Of a stretch of DNA of 52,364 nucleotides, positions 16,044 to 25,093 are shown piece after piece; within the stretch, counting starts at the first letter, position 1; each line of letters opens with the position of its first letter. The notes under the pieces are model-generated. The model did not search any database. It saw only the letters and a program-made list of their open reading frames with translations, and had not been told where the DNA came from. Position numbers and translations under genes: made by a program. Source of the DNA: DAITPV01 sp050692555 (GTDB lineage Bacteria > Actinomycetota > UBA4738 > CALAEC01); NCBI GenBank assembly GCA_050692555.1, contig JBOGVS010000025.1, positions 1-52,364 of the forward strand, read 5' to 3'.

Positions 16044-17374
16044 GGACCGGTTTCTTCCACGGGCCCGGGGTCGTCCCGGGCCCGGGGTCGTCCCGCCAAC
16101 GCACCGCCCACCGCGCCGCCGGCCAGCCCCCACCCGAGCGGTAGGAAGAACGCTCCCCACAGGTCCGGCCCCAAGGTGACCTCGCCGCCGAAACCCACTA
16201 CGGCGGCTTCGTAGGAGACCCGGGAAAGGTACGCGAAGCCCCACGTCGCCGCGGCAAACACCGGGGCGCTCAGCGCTCCCGCCCGGGCGCCGGCTCCCGG
16301 GGTGCCCGCACCTTCCAGCCCGGCCGCCCCCCACCCCCCGGCGATCGTGGCCACCACCGGCACCAGCAGGAACAGGAAGTACCCGAGCGGGGCGGCGTCC
16401 AGCTCGAACGGAAGCGCCGCGCACCGGTCCAGGCCCACGGTCTCGATCGGTGCGGACCGCGTCGACAGCCCCGCGGGAAACCGTCCGTAGGACATCACCG
16501 CGCAGGACAGCCCGGGGGCCTCCAGGTCCACGCTGCCGCCCATGGCCGCCACCGCTGCACCGGTTCCCGCGTTGGGGAGGAACAACAGGGTGGAGGCCAC
16601 CGCGGTCCCCGGGTTCGTCACCCGGACGGCCCCGTCGAAGAACGCTCGAGTCCTCTGAGGGTCGAGGCCCGCCACCACCAGGACGCCCACGGTTCCCAAC
16701 AGGACCGCCAGCCAGGCCATCCGCCACCCACCGGCCGCCGGTCCCCGGAGGCTCCCGAACGGCCCGCCGAACAGCGTTGGGCCGGCCGCCGACAGCCCCC
16801 CGGCCGCCCCTGCCCCCGAGGCCAGCAGGAGCGGCCACACCAGAGCCCCAAGCGGCGAGGGGTGCAGAGAGGCCCCCTCCGATCCAAGGCCGGCCACGCC
16901 GGCCGGGACCGAGGCCAGCAGCGAGATCACCACGGCCAGAAGGGCGTAGGGGGGCGCCACCTTGGCGCCGTGGAGAGCCCGGGCCCACGGAGATCCCGAG
17001 GTCGTCCGGGCCACCGCGGCGCCGCCTCGATACAGGAGCCACATCGCCAGGAGCGTTCCCCCCACCAGGGCGCCGGTGAAGGACACGGAGATGTCCAGGT
17101 CGCCGAACGAGGCCGGCGACGGAGCAGGCACCTCGACCTCGATCGGCACCCGGTGGAACAGCGCGAACACCAGGGCTCCGCCCCGGGGGATCCTCAACAC
17201 CGAGCCCCCCTCCGTGGCGAATCGCAGGGCGGCGACCGCCACCCCCAGGCCGATCGTGGCCAGGAACGCGATCCCGGCATGGGCGAGCGCCGGGCGCCAC
17301 CCGGCGGTGAGCAAGGACGGAGAGTGCGGAGAGAAGGCGGTATCTGGGCGACCCGGACCGGGCCGGACGCTCAC
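16040..17374 (-). CDS. DUF6350-type multi-span membrane protein
   Basis: 444 aa, about ten hydrophobic segments separated by glycine- and alanine-rich loops. GTG 17374 overlaps the sucD stop in a GTGA. A large membrane protein of this kind between sucD and purN is a conserved actinobacterial arrangement and is the main ground for the DUF6350 call (some databases label members as cell-division proteins). External loops carry FATEGGSVLRIPRGGAL and FHRVPIEVEVP. No catalytic motif is seen. Its C-terminal tail is coded across the hairpin at 16061-16083. Confidence 0.65.
   Translation of the reverse strand: MSVRPGPGRPDTAFSPHSPSLLTAGWRPALAHAGIAFLATIGLGVAVAALRFATEGGSVLRIPRGGALVFALFHRVPIEVEVPAPSPASFGDLDISVSFTGALVGGTLLAMWLLYRGGAAVARTTSGSPWARALHGAKVAPPYALLAVVISLLASVPAGVAGLGSEGASLHPSPLGALVWPLLLASGAGAAGGLSAAGPTLFGGPFGSLRGPAAGGWRMAWLAVLLGTVGVLVVAGLDPQRTRAFFDGAVRVTNPGTAVASTLLFLPNAGTGAAVAAMGGSVDLEAPGLSCAVMSYGRFPAGLSTRSAPIETVGLDRCAALPFELDAAPLGYFLFLLVPVVATIAGGWGAAGLEGAGTPGAGARAGALSAPVFAAATWGFAYLSRVSYEAAVVGFGGEVTLGPDLWGAFFLPLGWGLAGGAVGGALAGRPRARDDPGPVEETGP
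16061..16083. terminator. Hairpin at convergent gene ends, inside a 17-bp direct repeat
   Basis: GGGCCCGGG and CCCGGGCCC form a 9-bp perfect stem around GTCGT, 18 bases after the stop of the 15582 gene. It lies within a 17-bp unit repeated twice in tandem (16061-16094). No T-run follows. The hairpin is encoded in the last codons of the minus-strand DUF6350 gene, so it could end the plus-strand transcript. Confidence 0.5.
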
Positions 17375-18240
17375 GACACGGCAGCCTGGGCCAGCTCGGC
17401 GACCTCGGTGGGGTTCCGGCCCACCTTGACGCCGACGGCCTCGAGCGCCTCGGCCTTGGCCTGGGCGGTGCCCTTCGAGCCGGTGATGATGGCCCCGGCG
17501 TGTCCCATCCGCTTGCCGGGAGGAGCGGTGAATCCGGCCACGTAGGCCACCACCGGCTTGGTGACGTGCTCCTCGATGTACCGGGCGGCCTGTTCCTCGT
17601 CGTTGCCGCCGATCTCCCCGATCAGCACCACCACCCGGGTCTGCGGGTCTTCCTGGAACAGCGACAGCGCCGTGATGAAGTTCGTGCCGACTATCGGGTC
17701 TCCGCCGATGCCGATGCATGTGGACTGCCCGACCCCTTGCTGGGTGAGGTCGTTCATCACCTGATAGGTGAGGGTCCCGGAGCGGGACACCAGCCCCACC
17801 GGGCCTTCGGTGCAGATCTCCCCGGGGATGATCCCCAGGTTCGCCTTCCCGGGCGAGATCAAGCCGGGGCAGTTCGGCCCGATCACGATGTGGTCCTTGC
17901 CTCGCAGGTAGTTGTAGGTGCGGGCCATGTCCAGGACGGGGATGCCCTCGGTGATGCACACGATCAGCCTCACCCCGGCGTCCGCAGCCTCCAGGATGGC
18001 GTCCGCCGCGAACGGGGCGGGGACGAAGATCAGTGACGCGTCGGCCTCGGTCTCGGCCGCGGCCTCGGCCACGGTGTCGAACACCGGGATCCCCTCCACG
18101 TCCCGGCCACCCTTCCCGGGCGTCACGCCGGCCACCACCTGGGTGCCGTACGAGCGATTGCGGAGCGTGTGGAACGCTCCTTCTTTCCCGGTGATGCCCT
18201 GGACCAGGACCCTGGTCTCTCGGTCAAGGAGGACGGCCAT
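17371..18240 (-). CDS. sucD: Succinyl-CoA synthetase alpha subunit
   Basis: Interconverts succinyl-CoA and succinate with substrate-level phosphorylation in the TCA cycle. 289 aa. The CoA-binding Rossmann part has TGKEGAFHTLRN and the catalytic phospho-histidine is in KRMGHAGAIITGS near the C-terminus. GPNCPGLISPG is intact. ATG 18240 follows the sucC stop without a gap, as expected for stoichiometric subunits. Confidence 0.96.
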   Translation of the reverse strand: MAVLLDRETRVLVQGITGKEGAFHTLRNRSYGTQVVAGVTPGKGGRDVEGIPVFDTVAEAAAETEADASLIFVPAPFAADAILEAADAGVRLIVCITEGIPVLDMARTYNYLRGKDHIVIGPNCPGLISPGKANLGIIPGEICTEGPVGLVSRSGTLTYQVMNDLTQQGVGQSTCIGIGGDPIVGTNFITALSLFQEDPQTRVVVLIGEIGGNDEEQAARYIEEHVTKPVVAYVAGFTAPPGKRMGHAGAIITGSKGTAQAKAEALEAVGVKVGRNPTEVAELAQAAVS

Positions 18241-19377
18241 CTACCCGCTCCTGGCCAGCTCGACGGCCTTCCCGGCGCCTTCGAGCATCGTGGCCGCAGG
18301 AACGATCCGCTCATGACCGGTCTCGGCCAGGATCTTCCGGCCCTCCTCAGCGTTCGTGCCGTCCAGCCGGACCACGATGGGAACGCGGGCCTCCACGCGC
18401 TTCAGGGCCTCGAGGATGCCCTGTGCCACAAGCTCACCGCGGGTGATGCCCCCGAAGATGTTGACCAGGACCGAGCGCACAGCGGGGTCGGACAGGATCA
18501 CCTCCAGCGACGTGGCCATGAGGTCGGCGCTGGCGCCGCCACCTACGTCGAGGAAGTTCGCCGCCTTCCCGCCGGTCTGCTGAACCACGTCAAGGGTGGC
18601 CATCACCAGGCCGGCGCCGTTCCCGATGATCCCGACCTCACCGTCGAGCTTCACGTACTGGAGCCCTTTCTCCTTGGCCCGGGCCTCGGTGGGGTCCAGG
18701 CTGAAGGCCTTGGCCAGCTCGGCCAGATCCGGGTGGCGGTACAGGGCGTTGTCGTCCAGGGTCACCTTGGCGTCCAGGGGGACGAGTCGCCCGTCGCCGA
18801 GCTGCGCCAGCGGGTTCACCTCCACGAGTGAGGCATCGACGTCCAGCAGGAGCTCGTAGAGCTTTCCCAAGAGCTCGGCGGCATGCTTCCTGGCCTCGTC
18901 CGGGTACGCCCCCACCAGTAGCCGGCTGTGGAACGGCTTGAGCCCCAGCAGCGGATCGATCGGTGCCCTGCGGATGGATTGCGGACTGCGGGCCGCGACC
19001 TCCTCGATGTCCACGCCGCCCTCCGTCGAGGTCATGGCGACGTACCGCTTCTCCCCGCGGTCAAGGGTGATGGCCATGTAGAACTCCTGGCGGATGTCCA
19101 CGGCCCGTTCCAGGAGGACCCGGGTGACCGGCATCCCGCCGAACCCATCCTCGAGCATCTTGCGGGCGGCCCGCTCCGCGTCGGCGGGGGTCTCCGCCAA
19201 GACGATGCCGCCTCCCTTGCCACGGCCGCCCACCTGGACCTGGACCTTCACCGCGACCCGGCCCAAACGACCGGCCGCCGCCCGCGCCTCCGCCGGTGAC
19301 GCGACCACCTCGCGCGGGACGAGAGGGATCCCGTAGCGTTGGAACAGGTCCTTGCCCTGGTACTCGTACAGATCCAT
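18241..19377 (-). CDS. sucC: Succinyl-CoA synthetase beta subunit
   Basis: 378-aa ATP-grasp subunit that pairs with SucD. MDLYEYQGKDLFQRYGIP is the typical start, KVQVQVGGRGKGGGI the nucleotide-binding loop, EVNPLAQLGDG and NGAGLVMATLD the metal- and succinate-binding regions, and NIFGGITRGELVAQGI the conserved end. Ten bases separate it from the upstream B12-binding protein, so sucCD may be co-transcribed with a methylmalonyl-CoA mutase component. Confidence 0.96.
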   Translation of the reverse strand: MDLYEYQGKDLFQRYGIPLVPREVVASPAEARAAAGRLGRVAVKVQVQVGGRGKGGGIVLAETPADAERAARKMLEDGFGGMPVTRVLLERAVDIRQEFYMAITLDRGEKRYVAMTSTEGGVDIEEVAARSPQSIRRAPIDPLLGLKPFHSRLLVGAYPDEARKHAAELLGKLYELLLDVDASLVEVNPLAQLGDGRLVPLDAKVTLDDNALYRHPDLAELAKAFSLDPTEARAKEKGLQYVKLDGEVGIIGNGAGLVMATLDVVQQTGGKAANFLDVGGGASADLMATSLEVILSDPAVRSVLVNIFGGITRGELVAQGILEALKRVEARVPIVVRLDGTNAEEGRKILAETGHERIVPAATMLEGAGKAVELARSG

Positions 19378-19387
19378 GGCCGGTCGC

Positions 19388-19786
19388 CTATCCGTTCCCC
19401 AGGCGGGCCTGGAGCCAGGACACGATCTCGGATGTGGGCGCCCCCGGGGTGAAGATCTTCTCGATGCCCGCCTCTTTCAGTCGGGGGATGTCCTCCTTGG
19501 GGATGATGCCTCCCCCGAACACCACCACCTCGTCCGCACCTCGCTCGCGGAGCAGCTTGACCACCCGGGGGAACAGCGTCATGTGGGCCCCGGAGTGGAT
19601 CGACAGGCCGACCGCATCGGCGTCCTCCTGGATCGCGGCTTCGGCGATCTGCTCGGGCGTCTGGTGGAGCCCCGTGTAGATCACCTCGTAGCCGGCGTCC
19701 CTGAGCGCGCGGGAGACCACCTTGGCTCCGCGGTCATGGCCGTCGAGACCGGGCTTGGCGATCACGATCCGGTGCTTCTGGGGCAC
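19388..19786 (-). CDS. Cobalamin-binding subunit/domain of methylmalonyl-CoA mutase
   Basis: 132 aa consisting of a single B12-binding domain. The DxHxxG cobalamin motif is Asp15-Gly-His17-Asp-Arg-Gly20, with LSIHSGAHMTLF and VVVFGGGIIPKEDI completing the fold. Stand-alone domains of this size form mutases with a separate catalytic subunit, which is not in the window. The mutase product is succinyl-CoA, the substrate of SucCD encoded next, so the neighbourhood fits propionyl-CoA or branched-chain degradation. Confidence 0.9.
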   Translation of the reverse strand: MPQKHRIVIAKPGLDGHDRGAKVVSRALRDAGYEVIYTGLHQTPEQIAEAAIQEDADAVGLSIHSGAHMTLFPRVVKLLRERGADEVVVFGGGIIPKEDIPRLKEAGIEKIFTPGAPTSEIVSWLQARLGNG

Positions 19787-19842
19787 GGCAGCGCAGTCTA
19801 CCCGCTTGGCCGAGCCCCCCGGCGACCGGTGATAATGGTCCC

Positions 19843-20295
19843 ATGCCCCCTCGCGTTCGCCTTCGCGCGCCCGGAGTCAAGACCGGATCGACGATCGGGC
19901 CCCTGGGGCCTTTCCGGGGGACGCTGGGCATCCAGTGGGTCATCGGATCGATCGCACTCGGCCTGGTCATCCTTCTGGTGGTGACTCTCCTGCTGTTCAA
20001 GCGGCCGGGTCCGCCGTACGAGCTCGTCGGCAGGGTCGACAGCGTGGCCCCCGCCACGGCCCGGGAAGTCCTGGCCGGGGTGTACCTGGGCCGGACCGGG
20101 GACGGGGAGCCCCATGCGGTGGCGGAGCCGGCGAACTGCCTGCTGGAGGTCCTCGGCGACCGGTACGCGGACTGCAAGGGCAGGCAATACGAACTCGATG
20201 GGACACCGGTAGCCGGGAAGCGGGGCGGGCTCATCACCCTGCCGATCAAGATCCACTGGGGGGACGTGTACGTCGACCCCAGCGCCGCTCCCTGA
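19843..20295 (+). CDS. Membrane-anchored protein with a cluster-less Rieske-like domain
   Basis: 150 aa. One membrane span at residues 31-52 is followed by an extracytoplasmic domain whose second half reads like a Rieske fold: Cys111-Lys-Gly then QYELDGTPVAG, a LPIKI strand and GDVYVD at the end. In true Rieske proteins the first of these is Cys-His-Gly and there is a preceding Cys-x-His; here only Cys99 and Cys111 remain and both histidines are missing, so no 2Fe-2S cluster is expected. The Rieske relation is my pattern judgement. Function unknown; divergent from the B12-binding gene and convergent with pcrA. Confidence 0.65.
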   Translation: MPPRVRLRAPGVKTGSTIGPLGPFRGTLGIQWVIGSIALGLVILLVVTLLLFKRPGPPYELVGRVDSVAPATAREVLAGVYLGRTGDGEPHAVAEPANCLLEVLGDRYADCKGRQYELDGTPVAGKRGGLITLPIKIHWGDVYVDPSAAP

Positions 20296-20300
20296 CCCTG

Positions 20301-22457
20301 TCAGCCCACCTTCTTCAGCGGCGCGTAGGCCAGGAGGAGCCGCTTCTCTCCTTCGTCTTCGAAGCGGACCAGGGCCTCGGCGTCGTGCCCCTGGCCCGAC
20401 ACCGTGATGACCACCCCTTCGCCGAACCGGTCGTGGAGCACGGTGTCGCCCGAGGCCACGTCGGGAGGAGGGCCCGCGGGGAACGCCGGCGCGTCCTCGA
20501 CCCCGCCGTCGCCCCGCTCGATCTCCTCGATCAGCTCTGTGGGAATCTCGTTGAGGAACCGGGATGGGGGGTTGTAGGACGAGACCCCGAACAGCGAACG
20601 GCTCCAGGCGTGGGTGATGTACAGGCGGCGGCGAGCACGAGTGATCCCCACGTACGCCAGGCGTCGTTCCTCCTCCAGCTCGTCGGGATCGGTCATCGAG
20701 CGGAAGTGGGGGAACACCCCGTCCTCCATCCCGGCGATGAACACCACCTCGAACTCCAGACCCTTGGCGTTGTGGAGGGTCATCAGCGTGACAGTGGACG
20801 CCGCCTCGTCGTATTCGTCCTGCTCGCTGACCAGGGCCACCTGCTCGAGGAACTCCGGAAGGCCCAGGTCGGGGAACCGGGCCTCGAACTCCGCCCCCAC
20901 GCCGACCAGCTCCTTGAGGTTCTCCTTCCGGGTCTCCGCCTCCACGGTGCGCTGCGCGTCGAGCTCGGCCCAGTATCCGGTCTCGTTGAACGACGCCTCG
21001 ATCATCCGTGAGGGGCGTCCGTCCTCTCGGAGGATCGAGGTCAGGCGATCCATGACGTCCACGAACCCCGCCACCGCGCCGATGGCCCGGGGCGACAGCA
21101 CGGCGATCTCACCGGCCTTCCGGCACGCATCCAGCAGCGTGATCTCCTCGTCGCGGGCGAAGCCCTCCAGGGCGGCCACGGTCTGGTCCCCGATCCCCCG
21201 CTTCGGCGTGTTGATCACCCGGCGGACCGACACGGCGTCCTGCGGGTTCACCAGGACCCGCAGGTACGCCAGGACGTCCTTGACCTCCCGGCGCTCGTAG
21301 AACCGTACCCCCCCGACCACGCGGTACGGGATCCCCGCTTTCATGAACACGTCCTCTACCACCCTGGACTGGGCATTGGTTCGGTAGAACACGGCGAGGT
21401 CTCCGTACCGGTGCTCGGCCTCGTCGCCCACCAGTCGCTCGACCTGCTGGGCGATGAACCAGGCCTCGTCGTGCTCGTCCTCGGCCCGGTACCGGGTCAC
21501 CGGCGATCCGTGCTCGGAGTCCGTCCACAGGTTCTTCGGCTTGCGCTGGAGGTTGTGCTCGATCAGCGCGTTGGCTACTTCCAAGATCGTCCGCGTCGAT
21601 CGGTAGTTCTGATCGAGGATGAACTCGGCGGCATCGGGATAGTCGTGCTCGAAATCCAGGAGGTTCTGGATCGTGGCCCCTCTCCACGAATAGATCCCCT
21701 GGTCCGCGTCCCCCACCACGCAGACGTTGCGATGCTTGGCGGCAAGCTGGTTGACCAGGTGGTACTGGGCCCGGTTGGTGTCCTGGTACTCGTCGATGTG
21801 GATGTATCGGAATCGCTCCTGGTAGTGCTCCAGGACGGGGGGATGCTCCCGGAACAGCTTCACGGTTCGGAGGATCAGGTCGTCGAAGTCGACCGCTCCC
21901 GCCCCCGCCAGGCGCCGTTCGTACTCGAGGTACACCTCGGCGACCTGGCGCTCGTACCAGTTCCCCGCCGCCTCGGCGAACTCCCGGGCCGACAGGAGGT
22001 TGTCCTTGGCCTTGCCGATCGCCGCCCCCACCGCTTTGGGATGGAACCGCTTGGGATCCACTCCCATGGCTTCCAGGGCCATCTTGATGACCCGCTCGGA
22101 GTCGGCCTCGTCGTAGATAGTGAAGTGCGACGGGAGGCCCAGGAGCTCGTGCTCGCGACGGAGGATCCGGGCGCACGCCGAGTGGAACGTCAGGATCCAC
22201 ATCGCCCGCGACACCCTCGACCCCAGCAGGGACTCGATGCGTTCGCGCATCTCCTGTGCGGCCTTGTTGGTGAAGGTGATGGCCAGGACGGCCCCCGGCG
22301 GAACCTGTCGCTCCCGAATCAGGTAGGCGATCCGGTGCGTCAGAATCCTGGTCTTCCCCGAGCCCGCCCCGGCCACGATGAGGACGGGGCCATCGGTGTG
22401 AAGGACGGCCTCGCGCTGAACCGGGTTGAGCGGCGCCAGGAGGGGGGAATCGGCCAC
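20301..22457 (-). CDS. pcrA: ATP-dependent DNA helicase PcrA/UvrD
   Basis: 718-aa superfamily 1A helicase for nucleotide excision and mismatch repair and removal of proteins from DNA. Walker A is GAGSGKTRILTHR, motif II is IHIDEYQDTN, motif III GDADQGIYSWRGA, motif IV LDQNYRSTRTI, motif V LMTLHNAKGLEFEVVF and motif VI VGITRARRRLY. The last 50 residues (GDTVLHDRFGEGVV...) are the C-terminal Tudor-like part that binds RNA polymerase in PcrA. I start it at GTG 22457, giving VADSPLLAPLNPVQREAV; the frame stays open much further upstream but antisense to another gene. Confidence 0.94.
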   Translation of the reverse strand: MADSPLLAPLNPVQREAVLHTDGPVLIVAGAGSGKTRILTHRIAYLIRERQVPPGAVLAITFTNKAAQEMRERIESLLGSRVSRAMWILTFHSACARILRREHELLGLPSHFTIYDEADSERVIKMALEAMGVDPKRFHPKAVGAAIGKAKDNLLSAREFAEAAGNWYERQVAEVYLEYERRLAGAGAVDFDDLILRTVKLFREHPPVLEHYQERFRYIHIDEYQDTNRAQYHLVNQLAAKHRNVCVVGDADQGIYSWRGATIQNLLDFEHDYPDAAEFILDQNYRSTRTILEVANALIEHNLQRKPKNLWTDSEHGSPVTRYRAEDEHDEAWFIAQQVERLVGDEAEHRYGDLAVFYRTNAQSRVVEDVFMKAGIPYRVVGGVRFYERREVKDVLAYLRVLVNPQDAVSVRRVINTPKRGIGDQTVAALEGFARDEEITLLDACRKAGEIAVLSPRAIGAVAGFVDVMDRLTSILREDGRPSRMIEASFNETGYWAELDAQRTVEAETRKENLKELVGVGAEFEARFPDLGLPEFLEQVALVSEQDEYDEAASTVTLMTLHNAKGLEFEVVFIAGMEDGVFPHFRSMTDPDELEEERRLAYVGITRARRRLYITHAWSRSLFGVSSYNPPSRFLNEIPTELIEEIERGDGGVEDAPAFPAGPPPDVASGDTVLHDRFGEGVVITVSGQGHDAEALVRFEDEGEKRLLLAYAPLKKVG

Positions 22458-22508
22458 GGCTTCGATTGTACGGCCGGTGTCCCGCCCCGCCCCGCGTATC
22501 CTCGACGG

Positions 22509-23327
22509 GTGGCCAGGCCTGCGGCGACCCGGGCTTCCGCCCTCGTGGCCGCCGGCGTCGGGGCGGCTGCCGGAGCGATGTCCGGTCTCTTCGGGGTGGG
22601 GGGCGGGATCCTCATCGTCCCCGGGCTGGTGATCCTCGGTGGGATGGCCCAGCGGAAGGCCCACGCCACCTCCCTGGCCGCGATCGTCCCCATCGCCGTG
22701 GCCGCAGCGCTGGGGTACGCGATCGAAGGCGCCGTGGACTGGATGGCGGCCCTCCTGTTGACCGTGGGTGCGGCCGTGGGCACCGTGGCCGGCACCCGAG
22801 CGCTTCGCCGGCTGCCGGAGCGCACCCTTCGGATCGCGTTCGCCGGCTTCATGCTCCTGGCCGCCGCCCTGCTCCCGGTCGAGGTGACCTCGGTCGGGAC
22901 CACTACCATCGACGTGGGAGTGAGCGCGCTTCTGGTTGCGGTGGGGGTGGTGGCCGGGGCGCTGGCCGGTCTCCTGGGGGTCGGTGGAGGCATCGTCATG
23001 GTCCCCGCGCTGGTCCTGCTGGCCTCGGTCCCGCAAGCCGTGGCCAAGGGCACGTCGCTGGCAGTGATCGTCCCCACGGCACTGGTGGGGACGATCCAGA
23101 ACGTCCGGCGCGGAGATGCGGACCTTTCCGTGGCCGCGGTGGCGGGCGGAGCGGGAGTCCTGTTCGCCTTCCTGGCTTCGCTGGTCTCGGTACGCATGGA
23201 TCCGTTGCTCTCGGCGGTCCTGTTCGGGCTCCTGCTGGTGGCCGTGGCGGCGCGCTTGCTGCTGTCGGCCCGGGGGACGGCCGGTGCCGGGAGACCGAAC
23301 CTAGGGACCCGCCCCTTCAGCGAGTGA
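22509..23327 (+). CDS. TauE/SafE-family sulfite/anion exporter
   Basis: 272 aa from GTG 22509, eight or so hydrophobic segments. The family hallmark appears twice, showing the internal duplication: SGLFGVGGGILIVPGLV near residue 25 and AGLLGVGGGIVMVPALV near residue 155. Each is followed by a short K(A/G)TSLA segment. These proteins export sulfite, sulfoacetate or related anions; the substrate here is unknown. Divergent from pcrA; the last 27 bases overlap the convergent toxin-like gene. Confidence 0.85.
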   Translation: MARPAATRASALVAAGVGAAAGAMSGLFGVGGGILIVPGLVILGGMAQRKAHATSLAAIVPIAVAAALGYAIEGAVDWMAALLLTVGAAVGTVAGTRALRRLPERTLRIAFAGFMLLAAALLPVEVTSVGTTTIDVGVSALLVAVGVVAGALAGLLGVGGGIVMVPALVLLASVPQAVAKGTSLAVIVPTALVGTIQNVRRGDADLSVAAVAGGAGVLFAFLASLVSVRMDPLLSAVLFGLLLVAVAARLLLSARGTAGAGRPNLGTRPFSE

Positions 23328-24089
23328 ATCGAGCAAGGCAGCGGCTCGAGCCACGGCCTTAAGTGATTCCCTCCGGGAGTCAAGTTCTTGTTCTACCCAC
23401 ATGGCCCCAGCAGCCTCAGGAGACTCGAAGTTACGAGCCAAGCTAGCCAATCCTCGCTTCACATCCGTTCGGCGTCTTCCCTTGGCAAGACGGGATCTCG
23501 TCGGCTCGGGTTCTTGCTCCCACACAGCCAGCAAAGCGGCTACATCCAACGCGTCAACGCGAGCCCTAGCAGGACGACGGTGCCCAAGAGCCACTGCCTT
23601 CGCCACGATAGCTCCAGCAAGGCAAGGTACCTGTATGGTTAGCTCCTCGCCGCCGAGCTTGACTGTCACCGGCGTGGCAGGCAGTTCGAAGGCAAAACGG
23701 GTTCCCGGGGCTTCGAAGACCTCCTGCCTTCCTATCCGGGGTGGGTCGCGTCGGCTCGCGCCGGGTGGAATGAGGAGATCGACCCTCGTTCCGTCAGCTC
23801 GCATCAAGCGGAAGGGCTCGTCTTGGGAGCGAAACCCAGATGCAATCAGTCGACCCGGAACAGCCTTGACCTTTTCGGGCGCACGCACCGAGAGAAGCCC
23901 GAGATCAACATCGACCGTCGGCCTTATGCGGGCATCAGACCGTGACGAGCCAACCCAAGCCCTTACCATCCACCCACCGAGTATCAGCCAGGCCGGGACG
24001 CCTCTGACAGCTTTCACAGCCTCTCCTAGGGCGAGAAACCCGATTTCGTCAGCAGGGCTGGTTGGATCGAGCACAAGAACGCGCGTCAC
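23301..24089 (-). CDS. AbiEii-like nucleotidyltransferase toxin of a type IV TA pair
   Basis: 262 aa. The nucleotidyltransferase core is visible: LGGW (Gly38-Gly39), then Asp60-x-Asp62 in PTVDVDLGLL, as in the AbiEii/AbiGii toxin family that modifies tRNA ends with nucleotides in characterised members. The C-terminal half is helical and charged. GTG 24089 overlaps the antitoxin stop in a GTGA and is preferred over GTG 24098. Codon choice and base composition are less GC-biased than in flanking housekeeping genes, pointing to transfer. Without a test, a chromosomal nucleotidyltransferase with another target remains possible. Confidence 0.75.
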   Translation of the reverse strand: MTRVLVLDPTSPADEIGFLALGEAVKAVRGVPAWLILGGWMVRAWVGSSRSDARIRPTVDVDLGLLSVRAPEKVKAVPGRLIASGFRSQDEPFRLMRADGTRVDLLIPPGASRRDPPRIGRQEVFEAPGTRFAFELPATPVTVKLGGEELTIQVPCLAGAIVAKAVALGHRRPARARVDALDVAALLAVWEQEPEPTRSRLAKGRRRTDVKRGLASLARNFESPEAAGAMWVEQELDSRRESLKAVARAAALLDSLAEGAGP

Positions 24090-25090
24090 AGGCCCCACTG
24101 TTTCCTGAGGAGTTCAGCAGCCTCATTCGCTCGACCGCCGATCGCATAGAGATCAGCGATCAATTGAGCATGACCGACGACGGGAAGGTCAAACTCGTCC
24201 AGCAACTTGGCCCCCACAAACGCACCCTTGTCTGATGATGATCGAACCCGCAGATTTGCATCCTCAGCCGGAGCGTCGATCAAACGCAGGAGCTGTCGAA
24301 GCCGGTTCCCGTGTACGGAGTACGGATGCACATAAGCATCAACCTGGGTAGCCGGCACGAGTGGCTGGATCATCTCAGCAGCCGTAAAGCCGGTGAAAGC
24401 TACCTCGAGGGAAGCAGCCTCAGCGGCCGATACCAAGCTGGCCATTAGCTCACGAACAGATGCGGGGTGTACGAAATAGAATGCCTCCACTGCCTTTCTG
24501 CTGAGCTGGACCCGCGACTCCACGAAAGCATCGAGCAGGGACGGTGGATCGATAACGCGCCAACCCCCATTCACCCTCTCCACAAGGTGATCCTCGACCA
24601 ATCCCTTGAGGCCCCGCGAGATGCTGCTAACGTGAGCCTCGGCCAGGTTTTCCAGGTCCGGAAGTCTGTAGAGGCGCTGCGGCTCCTGGAGCAAGGCGCG
24701 GGCCACTCGCCACCTCGCTGAACTGGCTCTGCCAAGAGGAGCTCCTCCCACCGCCCCACGAGGAAGAGGCCTCTCCACATGAATCAGGGCGTCCCTGTGT
24801 GCCAGGTGGAAGTTCCCATGATGATCAATCCACCCCCAGCCCGATTGCTCGAGTAGGCGCCTCGTCGAAGGACCGAGGCTGGGCGCAATCACGACTGGAA
24901 TCTCGCCTGGACTTAGGCTCTTCTCTAGCTCTTGAAGCCGGTCACGCAGGCCAGGTCCTCGAGGGGCGATATCGAAGAGACGCACCTTTGCTGAGGAATT
25001 GGCGATTGCGAGCCGTCCCGTCCCCTCCTTCTCGTTGTAGGAAAGGAGCCGAAGGCCGGGTACCTTTTCGACGATGTTTTCGAGATTCAT
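24086..25090 (-). CDS. AbiEi-like antitoxin/transcriptional regulator
   Basis: 334 aa. Residues 65-107 (PVVIAPSLGPSTRRLL...GWIDHHGNFHL) match the N-terminal block of AbiEi-type regulators, where a D-x2-GN motif is typical. Residues about 125-182 form a winged helix (RWRVARALL, then VSSISRGLKGLVEDHLV). The C-terminal part is an alpha/beta region of unknown role. ATG 25090 is chosen because a perfect TATAAT ends 10 bases upstream; ATG 25102 would overlap that box. Antitoxin and toxin genes overlap by 4 bases. Such antitoxins usually repress their own operon. Confidence 0.75.
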   Translation of the reverse strand: MNLENIVEKVPGLRLLSYNEKEGTGRLAIANSSAKVRLFDIAPRGPGLRDRLQELEKSLSPGEIPVVIAPSLGPSTRRLLEQSGWGWIDHHGNFHLAHRDALIHVERPLPRGAVGGAPLGRASSARWRVARALLQEPQRLYRLPDLENLAEAHVSSISRGLKGLVEDHLVERVNGGWRVIDPPSLLDAFVESRVQLSRKAVEAFYFVHPASVRELMASLVSAAEAASLEVAFTGFTAAEMIQPLVPATQVDAYVHPYSVHGNRLRQLLRLIDAPAEDANLRVRSSSDKGAFVGAKLLDEFDLPVVGHAQLIADLYAIGGRANEAAELLRKQWGL

Positions 25091-25093
25091 GGC

